Of a stretch of DNA of 12,225 bases, positions 7,644 through 12,225 are shown in pieces. The first letter of the stretch is position 1; every line of letters starts with the position of its first letter. Both the position numbers and the translations under genes were made by a program. The stretch is from assembly GCA_964632365.1 (NCBI GenBank), contig CAZWDR010000081.1, forward strand, positions 1-12,225, given 5' to 3'. The notes under the pieces are model-generated. The model saw nothing but the letters and a program-made list of their open reading frames with translations, did no database searches and was not told the DNA's origin. This stretch comes from ZC4RG30 sp964632365 (GTDB taxonomy: Bacteria > Pseudomonadota > Gammaproteobacteria > Steroidobacterales > Steroidobacteraceae).

Positions 7644-7647
7644 TCCT
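7644..7647 (-). promoter_or_regulatory. Shine-Dalgarno AGGA of the alpha/beta hydrolase, embedded in the sheath-gene stop
   Basis: On the minus strand the sheath-like gene ends in TAG, and those bases read on as TAGGA, placing AGGA 8 nt before ATG 7635. It is one of the few convincing Shine-Dalgarno sequences in the window. It fixes the hydrolase start and suggests that termination of the sheath gene and initiation of the hydrolase are linked. Confidence 0.6.
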
Positions 7648-9253
7648 ACCCGAGCGCGGCAAACTGGTTGAGGCTCACCGCGCGCGTGTGGCTCGTCCCC
7701 GGGCGATGCTCCACCAGCCATGCGAGCCGGCTCGCGCCATGCGCGGCCTGATAGCCCCAGACCAGCCGGAAGATTCCGGCCTGCAACGCAGGCTCGCCGT
7801 TCAGGCGCTCGTCGCACAGCACGAAGTAATCCCGGCGAGGCACGGCGCCGCCGAACGCGCCGCGTGCGGCGAAACTGGCGAGGAACTGCTCGACCTGCCG
7901 ACGCACGCGCGCACGGCTGCGCGGCGTGTTGCCCTCGCGGGTCACCCATTGGGTGCCCCGCTCGATGCTGGCCGCCAGGTGCAGCGCGAGGCGGCGAGCG
8001 GACAGCAGCCGCGCCGCCGGCCCGTTGCCCATCGGGCCGGCCAGCGTGCAGGTGGCCACGTCGTCGCGCAGCGGCGCGCGCGTGGTGCGCAGCGCATTGA
8101 CGCCCAGCTGCGCCAGCCGCGCGCGCTGCGTCCGATCCATCCACACCTTCGGCGTGGCACCGGGACGCAGCAGCGGGGGCTCGGCCTCCTCGACCCAGCA
8201 CGGCCCTTCCGCATTGCGCAGCAGCGCACCGATGGCGGCGGCCGCTGGCGGGAATTCCTCCTGCCGGGCGGTGAGCCGGTCCGGCGCGGTCAGCCGCGGA
8301 AAGAACATCAGCGCGTCGGCGCTGTGGAAGGGCCAATGCGCCATGCCCTCCACCACCTGCTCGACGCGGCGCCACTGCAGGGGCGGATCGACCAGCAGCA
8401 GTGCATGGCGTGCGCGACAGAAGCGCGCACCGACCACCAGCGCCGCAATGCCGACATCCCGTTCGCGCGCCGGCGGCGGCAGGTACAGGAAGTTGAACGG
8501 CGGTCCATCGCGCAGCGCGAACACGCCGGTGCGCCGCGACTCGCTGCCGATCAGGTCGTAATCGCCCAGCAGCGCGCCGTCCTCGCCATCACCATTGCAT
8601 TCGGCGTAGCCGATCAACGCGGCCGGATCCCGGCCACGGGTGAGGTCTGGTCGCACCGACGGCAGTGGACCGGCCACGCGCACCAGCTTCGAACCGGCCA
8701 GCTTGCGCGTCACCGCGCGGGCCGAGCCGGGGAGGATGGACACGCAGCGGAAGATCTCCTGCTCGTCCACCCGTTCAGAGGCGCGGGTGCGCACACGCTG
8801 CACGACCAGATTGAAGAGGTCCGCGTCATGGCGCCCGATGCCGTCATGGTCGACCGACACCCGCAGCGCCTCGCAGCTGCCCGGACTGACCGCCGCCAGC
8901 GTCAGGCGTTCGCGCCCCGCGGCGAGGTCGACGGTGGGCGCACGCGCGCCGCTGGCCACCCGCACCACCAGTGCGCGACGACCGCCCTGCTCGAAGAACT
9001 GTTCCACCGAATGCGGCAGCAGCGAGCCGCTCCACAATCCGCCGAACACCTGCTGGAAGCGCGCGAAGCCGTCGACCTCGACCGGCTGGTCGAGCGGCCC
9101 CTTGAGCGTGCGGCCGACAAACGCGACGATGCCCTGCGCGGCGGGTGAAATGCCACCGGGCGCGGTGGCGCCGAGGCCGGTTGATGATTCGGTGTGGGTG
9201 GCGGGGCTGCCGGACAAGCCGGAATCGAGACCTGTCCCCCCGGGGGCGCTCAC
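7646..9253 (-). CDS. Solitary contractile tail-sheath-like protein
   Basis: A 535-residue protein with the signatures of contractile-tail sheath proteins (phage tails, R-pyocins, extracellular contractile injection systems). Seen in order: GIVAFVGRTLKGPLDQPVEV (41-60), a sheath-type opening strand; FQQVFGGLW (66-74); SVEQFFEQGGRRALVVRV (82-99); ALLLVDPP (284-291), like the RFAILDPP of other sheaths; GVNALRT (384-390); SIERGTQWVTREGN (429-442), near-identical to the usual SIERGTQWVVFEPN; and VEQFL plus a short C-terminal beta segment. The usual N-terminal arm (PGVYVEE-like) is missing and replaced by ~35 Gly/Ser/Thr/Pro residues. No tube, baseplate, spike, tape-measure or ATPase gene adjoins it. 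The GTG start overlaps the stop of the small upstream ORF in GTGA. Base composition matches its neighbours, suggesting long residence. The family call is firm; the cellular role is unknown. Confidence 0.85.
   Translation of the reverse strand: MSAPGGTGLDSGLSGSPATHTESSTGLGATAPGGISPAAQGIVAFVGRTLKGPLDQPVEVDGFARFQQVFGGLWSGSLLPHSVEQFFEQGGRRALVVRVASGARAPTVDLAAGRERLTLAAVSPGSCEALRVSVDHDGIGRHDADLFNLVVQRVRTRASERVDEQEIFRCVSILPGSARAVTRKLAGSKLVRVAGPLPSVRPDLTRGRDPAALIGYAECNGDGEDGALLGDYDLIGSESRRTGVFALRDGPPFNFLYLPPPARERDVGIAALVVGARFCRARHALLLVDPPLQWRRVEQVVEGMAHWPFHSADALMFFPRLTAPDRLTARQEEFPPAAAAIGALLRNAEGPCWVEEAEPPLLRPGATPKVWMDRTQRARLAQLGVNALRTTRAPLRDDVATCTLAGPMGNGPAARLLSARRLALHLAASIERGTQWVTREGNTPRSRARVRRQVEQFLASFAARGAFGGAVPRRDYFVLCDERLNGEPALQAGIFRLVWGYQAAHGASRLAWLVEHRPGTSHTRAVSLNQFAALG
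9236..9246. repeat. C/G homopolymer tract (C5G6 on the coding strand) in the first codons of the sheath-like gene
   Basis: On the coding (minus) strand codons 3-6 contain CCCCC followed directly by GGGGGG, an 11-nt double homopolymer starting 7 nt after the GTG start codon. It contains a perfect 10-bp palindrome. A gain or loss of one base would frameshift the whole protein. Confidence 0.6.
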
Positions 9254-9393
9254 CGCGCCGCGGGACTTACCGGCGGTGGCGGCGTGGGTGCCGCCTCACG
9301 CCGCTGCCGCTCGGCGGCAGCGTGCGCCTGCTCTTCCTGCTTGCGGGCGATCTCGCCCAGCATGATCCGCAGCCATTCAGACAGCTTTGCCAT
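9250..9393 (-). CDS. 47-residue small protein coupled to the sheath-like gene (unrecognised)
   Basis: A short frame opens at ATG 9393 and ends in TGA at 9250-9252. The protein begins MAKLSEWLRIMLGEIARKQ, continues as a highly charged Glu/Gln/Ala/Arg helix to about residue 35, and ends in a Pro-rich tail (PTPPPPVSPAAR). The N-terminal 20 residues could form an amphipathic helix that binds membrane or protein. It fills most of the gap between the L,D-transpeptidase (15 nt upstream) and the sheath-like gene, and its stop overlaps the next GTG start by 4 nt, the typical layout of translational coupling. No Shine-Dalgarno is obvious. I do not recognise the family and assign no function. Position, strand and junctions make it likely real; an adaptor or anchor for the sheath-like protein is pure inference. 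Confidence 0.6.
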   Translation of the reverse strand: MAKLSEWLRIMLGEIARKQEEQAHAAAERQRREAAPTPPPPVSPAAR

Positions 9394-9408
9394 GCGGCAA
9401 AGGATAAC

Positions 9409-10632
9409 TCAGCCGCGCGGCGCCTGTCGCTGCTCAGCCACCGTCGCCGCCGCCGTCGCCGCCTCGTCGGTGGATGCGGCCTGCGCCTTCTGCAGCGCCG
9501 GATCGTCGAGGCCATCCCAGTTCGCGCCCTGCGGCACGCGGTTCTCGACGCGCGGGGCCGTGGCGATCAGCTGCTCGGTGGTGTGCGAGACGTCGGAGAC
9601 CGACACGACGAGGCCGCGCGGATGCTGGGCGATCTCGGCCACGCGATCCCAGTCGATGCTCTCGCCGCTGTCGGCCAGCTGCTTCTCGATGCGCTTGCCC
9701 AGCGTCTTCTGCAGGATCTTCGGACGCGACTTGCTCCAGTCACGCTTGTCGTCCTCGAGCACGTCATAGGCCTGCAGGAACAGTTCGCCCTCATGCCAGC
9801 CGAACACATAGGGCTGGTTCACCACGGTGACCGGCGTGCCCTTGCCGACCATCTCGTAGAGCACCACCACGTCTTCCGGATACATGCGGATGCAGCCGTG
9901 GCTGGTGCGCATGCCCACGCCATAGGGCTTGTTGGTGCCGTGGATCAGGTAGGTGGGCCAGCCGAGGGTCATCTTGCGGTTGCCCAGCGGATTGTCGGGA
10001 CCTGCGGGCACCACAGCCGGCAGCGGATCGCCGTTCTTGCGGTGCTCCTCGAGGATCGACTTGGTGGGACGCCACACCGGATCCTTCTGCTTCGACACGA
10101 TGGTGGTCTTGCCCTCGGGCGTGGACCAGCCGACCTTGCCGATGCCGATCGGATAGGTGTAGACGACCTGCGGCTCGTCTTTCTTCGGGGTCGGGAAATA
10201 GAACACGCGCATCGCGGCGAGGTTCACCACCACGCCCTTGCGCTCGGCGGCCGGCAGCACGAACTGCGTCGGCACCACCACTTCGCGGCCCACGCCCGGC
10301 AGCCAGGGGTCGACGCCGGGATTCGCGCGCACGATCTCGTCGTAGCCGAGGTTGAAGCGGCGGGCCACGTCGGACAGCGTGTCGTGCTCGCCGATCTTCA
10401 CCACCTGCACATGGCCGATGACGTCGTCGTCGGCGGCGATCTCGAAGCGGTGGGTGGCAACCGGCTCCGCGAGCACGACCTCGGGCTCGACCGGTTCGGC
10501 GGCCGGTTCGGGCGCGGGGGCCTCCTTCGGTGGCGACAGGGCGCAGGCTGTGAGTGCAGCACTCAGAGCAGCCGCGGCGAAGATCGTCAGCAGGCGGTTC
10601 GGGCTCATGCGGCGGATTATGGCACGTGCCAT
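9409..10632 (-). CDS. Lipoprotein L,D-transpeptidase with LysM domain (ErfK/YbiS/YcfS/YnhG type)
   Basis: A 407-residue periplasmic YkuD-family L,D-transpeptidase. A lipoprotein signal (RLLTIFAAAALSAALTAC, lipobox LTAC, Cys30) is followed by Ala at +2, predicting outer-membrane sorting. A Pro/Glu-rich linker leads to a LysM module (about 76-122) that binds peptidoglycan. The YkuD domain (about 133-272) has His231 (HGT) and the catalytic motif SHGCIR with Cys247. Such enzymes make 3-3 peptidoglycan cross-links or attach proteins to meso-diaminopimelate. About 135 residues follow the catalytic domain, longer than the ~310-residue E. coli enzymes. Start choice: ATG 10632 has AAGG 9 nt upstream. 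ATG 10608 (codon 9) also yields a good lipoprotein signal but has no Shine-Dalgarno; it would suit a leaderless transcript from CATAAT just upstream. Confidence 0.92.
   Translation of the reverse strand: MARAIIRRMSPNRLLTIFAAAALSAALTACALSPPKEAPAPEPAAEPVEPEVVLAEPVATHRFEIAADDDVIGHVQVVKIGEHDTLSDVARRFNLGYDEIVRANPGVDPWLPGVGREVVVPTQFVLPAAERKGVVVNLAAMRVFYFPTPKKDEPQVVYTYPIGIGKVGWSTPEGKTTIVSKQKDPVWRPTKSILEEHRKNGDPLPAVVPAGPDNPLGNRKMTLGWPTYLIHGTNKPYGVGMRTSHGCIRMYPEDVVVLYEMVGKGTPVTVVNQPYVFGWHEGELFLQAYDVLEDDKRDWSKSRPKILQKTLGKRIEKQLADSGESIDWDRVAEIAQHPRGLVVSVSDVSHTTEQLIATAPRVENRVPQGANWDGLDDPALQKAQAASTDEAATAAATVAEQRQAPRG
10619..10632. promoter_or_regulatory. Perfect 14-bp palindrome at the L,D-transpeptidase start
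   Basis: ATGGCACGTGCCAT is a perfect 14-bp inverted repeat whose leftward reading begins with the likely start codon at 10632. A -10-like CATAAT (minus strand) overlaps its far edge. It could be an operator for a dimeric regulator, or in mRNA a 5-bp stem with a 4-nt loop that hides the start codon. With no U tract it is not a terminator. The function is a guess. Confidence 0.35.
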
Positions 10633-10656
10633 CGAGGCCTGCCTTCAGTCGCCGTC

Positions 10657-11145
10657 CTACAACAGCAGCGGCTGGTCGGGCAGCTCGTTGCCATCCGGTT
10701 TCGCATCGGGGAAATGCCGGTCGAGCAGCGCCGCGGCCGCATCCACTGCGGCGATCGCACCGTCTGCATAGTGCCCGGCCCGGAATTTCTCCTCGATCGT
10801 GCGGCACAGCGCATCCCACTCGGCCTGCGGCACCACCCGCGCCAGCGCGCGGTCGGCAACGATCTCCACGGCATGCTCGGCATGCAGCACGTAGATCAGC
10901 ACCCCGTTGTTGCGCTCGGTGTCCCAGACGCGCAGCTGGCTGAACACCTGCAGCGCGCGCTCGCGCGGCGTCAGGCCGGCGATCAGGTCGCCGAGGTCCA
11001 GCGCATGCTCTGCCACGAAGCGCAGTTCGCCGGGATGGCGGGCCTCGAGCGCCGCGATGCGCTGCTGGATCTGCTGCAGCACCTCACGCGGATAGCGCAG
11101 GCGCAGCAGCCAGAACGGCGTGACCAGGTGCTGCAGGATGCGCAT
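10657..11145 (-). CDS. Second TPM-domain protein (short, no signal peptide)
   Basis: A 162-residue protein of the TPM (TLP18.3/Psb32/MOLO-1) fold. The centre, RNNGVLIYVLHAEHAVEIVA followed by DRAL, matches the TPM core in which a DDG/NNG turn precedes strands L.Y.L....VEIV.D. An upstream helix, IAALEARHPGELRFVAEHAL, parallels the first TPM helix and strand. There is no clear signal peptide; only a short hydrophobic patch (LVTPFWLLRL) near the N-terminus could touch the membrane. TPM proteins in bacteria are often paired with LemA, and their exact activity is poorly defined. ATG 11145 lies 3 nt after the preceding TPM gene, with GGTGG from that gene's last codons and stop at Shine-Dalgarno distance. 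The next gene begins 24 nt downstream. Confidence 0.82.
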   Translation of the reverse strand: MRILQHLVTPFWLLRLRYPREVLQQIQQRIAALEARHPGELRFVAEHALDLGDLIAGLTPRERALQVFSQLRVWDTERNNGVLIYVLHAEHAVEIVADRALARVVPQAEWDALCRTIEEKFRAGHYADGAIAAVDAAAALLDRHFPDAKPDGNELPDQPLLL

Positions 11146-11148
11146 GGG

Positions 11149-12027
11149 CTACCACCGCCCGGAGGCGCCGCCGCCTCCGAAACCGCCGCCGAAGCCACCC
11201 CCGAAGCCGCCGCCGAAGCCGCCGCCGCGGCCGAATCCACCGCCGCCGAGACCGCCGAAGCCACCGGGAAAGCCGCCAAACCCGCCGCGGCCACCACCGC
11301 CGAGGCCCATCAGCAGCGACAACAGGAAGCCAGCCACACCGACCCCGATGGCCAGCCCCGTCACCTGCGACACCAGCCACACCAGGCCACCGGTCAGGCC
11401 ACCGGTAGCCACCGCGCCCAGCGTGCGGCCGAGCATCGCGCGCAGGATGCCGCCGCCGATGATGACCGCGGCGAACAGCACCGGCAGCAGGTTGCCGACG
11501 CGGTCCGTGGGACGGCGCCATTGCCGGTCGGGCGGCGGCAGCGGCTCACCATCGATGACCTGCATGATGCGCGACAGGCCGGCGCTGACGCCGCCGAAGA
11601 TGTCGCGTTGCCGGAACAGCGGCGTGATGGTCTCGTCGATGACGCGCCGGGCGATGGCGTCGGGCAGCACACCTTCGAGCCCGTAACCCACCTCGAGGCG
11701 CACGACGCGATCCTGCAAGGCCACCACCAGGATGGCGCCGTCATCGACCTCGGCGCGGCCGGGTTTCCATGCCTCGGCGACGCGGATCGCATATTGCTCG
11801 ATGGTCTCGGGCTCGGTGGTCGGCACGATCAGCAGCACCACCTGCGAACCCTTGCGCTGCTCGAAGGTCGCGAGCTTCTGCTCCAGCTCGGCCTGCTGGC
11901 CGGGCGTGAGCGTGGCGGTCAGGTCGGTGACGCGGGCGCTGAATTCCGGCACCGGCTGCAGCGTCTGCGCCAGTGCCGGTGCAGCCGCACCAGCCAGCGC
12001 CACGCAGGCCAGCAGCGCGCGCAGCAT
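11149..12027 (-). CDS. Secreted/membrane TPM-domain protein with Gly-rich tail (YgcG-like)
   Basis: A 292-residue protein. The signal peptide is MLRALLACVALAGAAAPALA with likely cleavage before QT. The TPM domain (about 30-155) contains the typical VDDGAILVVALQDR then VRLEVGYGLEGVLPDA. Hydrophobic helices follow near 179-198 and 205-242, and then a Gly/Phe-rich tail ending GGGASGRW, a hallmark of YgcG-like proteins (GGGGASGSW). The TPM domain would sit in the periplasm, tethered to the inner membrane. The function is not well established; linkage to LemA is common and suggests an envelope-stress or membrane-associated complex. Its start codon shares one base with the lemA stop (TGATG), so translation is probably coupled. 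The second TPM protein follows 3 nt downstream. Confidence 0.9.
   Translation of the reverse strand: MLRALLACVALAGAAAPALAQTLQPVPEFSARVTDLTATLTPGQQAELEQKLATFEQRKGSQVVLLIVPTTEPETIEQYAIRVAEAWKPGRAEVDDGAILVVALQDRVVRLEVGYGLEGVLPDAIARRVIDETITPLFRQRDIFGGVSAGLSRIMQVIDGEPLPPPDRQWRRPTDRVGNLLPVLFAAVIIGGGILRAMLGRTLGAVATGGLTGGLVWLVSQVTGLAIGVGVAGFLLSLLMGLGGGGRGGFGGFPGGFGGLGGGGFGRGGGFGGGFGGGFGGGFGGGGASGRW
11179..11226 (-). repeat. 12-bp tandem repeat encoding GGGF units in the TPM protein tail
   Basis: GAA (TTC on the coding strand) recurs at 11179, 11191, 11203 and 11215, marking four 12-bp units of the type GGCGGCGGCTTC that encode Gly-Gly-Gly-Phe. The units differ at a few third positions. Copy-number change would be in frame and only alter tail length. 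Confidence 0.75.
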
Positions 12028-12225
12028 CAGTTGCCGAAGTCGACCCGGGGCGGCGTGCTGATCTGCGCCTCGTTCTCGACCGTGAAATTGGGCTTCACGT
12101 CGTGGTCGAAGATCATCGCCGTCAGGTTGCTGGGGAACGACCGCACCGTGCTGTTGTAGGTCTGCACGGACTGGATGTAGCGCTGGCGCGCCACGGTGAT
12201 GCGGTTCTCGGTGCCCTCGAGCTGC
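12027..12225 (-). CDS. lemA: LemA family protein, C-terminal end (5' truncated by window edge)
   Basis: The last 65 residues of a LemA-family protein: QLEGTENRITVARQRYI, then VQTYNSTVRSFPSNLTAMIF, and the end PRVDFGN. These match the usual LemA closing pattern (QLEGTENRIAVAR..Y...V..YN..I..FP.NL.A..F ... P.V.F). LemA proteins have one N-terminal membrane helix and a four-helix bundle domain outside the cytoplasm; their function is uncertain. The N-terminal part and start lie beyond the window. The stop overlaps the start of the TPM gene (TGATG). Confidence 0.92.
   Translation of the reverse strand, partial: QLEGTENRITVARQRYIQSVQTYNSTVRSFPSNLTAMIFDHDVKPNFTVENEAQISTPPRVDFGN

Noticed and set aside
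5560..7671. A 703-codon plus-strand frame opposite plsB and the hydrolase
   Set aside because: The composition is dominated by His, Gln, Arg and Ala with no recognisable fold, while PlsB on the other strand has all catalytic motifs.
7574..9148. A 524-codon plus-strand frame opposite the sheath-like gene
   Set aside because: It is a shadow frame with low-information composition. The minus strand carries conserved sheath motifs and coupled junctions.
7646..9393. Sheath-like gene as remnant of a prophage or complete injection system
   Set aside because: No integrase, attachment repeat, tRNA boundary, other tail gene or compositional break is visible, and the flanks are tightly spaced housekeeping genes. 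Genes outside the window cannot be excluded.
11149..11310. CRISPR-like or mobile repeat suggested by the repeated GCCGCCGAA pattern
   Set aside because: The periodicity is 12 bp in frame with the Gly-rich tail of the TPM protein, without spacers; it is a coding low-complexity tract.
9145..12159. A 1004-codon open frame on the plus strand covering the TPM, transpeptidase and sheath-start region
   Set aside because: It is antisense to several well-supported genes. Its translation is His/Arg/Gln/Ala-rich with no motif, a known artefact of GC-rich coding DNA with few stops on the opposite strand.

Overview
The window is a gene-dense, GC-rich stretch of bacterial chromosome with almost no intergenic DNA. 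The gene set fits a gammaproteobacterium, perhaps from the Xanthomonadales/Nevskiales/Steroidobacter side of the class: an RhlB-type helicase, a YrfG-type nucleotidase, an RNase AM-type PHP phosphatase, aerobic GlpD, a full-length PlsB, and a LemA/TPM pair. That placement is inferred from gene content and base composition only. I see no tRNA, rRNA, CRISPR array, insertion sequence or prophage block.

Left part (about 1-4716). The C-terminal end of rhlB runs rightward and meets yrfG (minus strand) tail to tail with a 6-nt gap. yrfG and the next plus-strand gene, a PHP-family nucleoside bisphosphate phosphatase, diverge from a gap of only 21 bp that holds a symmetric TATGATA (possible shared -10). 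The plus-strand run then continues PHP phosphatase - DUF465 small coiled-coil protein - MscS-family channel - glpD, with gaps or overlaps of 4 nt, -8 nt and -4 nt, so it looks like one translationally coupled operon.

Right part (4669-12225). Everything is on the minus strand and reads right to left: lemA (partial) - secreted TPM protein with a Gly-rich tail - second TPM protein - lipoprotein L,D-transpeptidase with LysM - 47-residue small ORF - contractile tail-sheath-like protein - alpha/beta hydrolase - plsB. Junctions range from a 4-nt overlap to a 24-nt gap. Most of these genes concern the cell envelope (peptidoglycan cross-linking, phospholipid synthesis, membrane-associated TPM/LemA proteins). 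plsB runs 48 bp into the 3' end of glpD on the opposite strand, so the two enzymes that compete for sn-glycerol 3-phosphate are encoded by overlapping convergent genes.

The most unusual item is the solitary tail-sheath homologue at 7646-9253. It has the central and C-terminal sheath signatures but sits among housekeeping envelope genes, with no tube, baseplate, spike, tape-measure or ATPase gene nearby. It lacks the usual N-terminal sheath opening, is coupled by a GTGA overlap to an unrecognised 47-residue protein, and carries a C5G6 tract in its first codons. It looks like a sheath protein taken into a cellular role rather than part of a phage.
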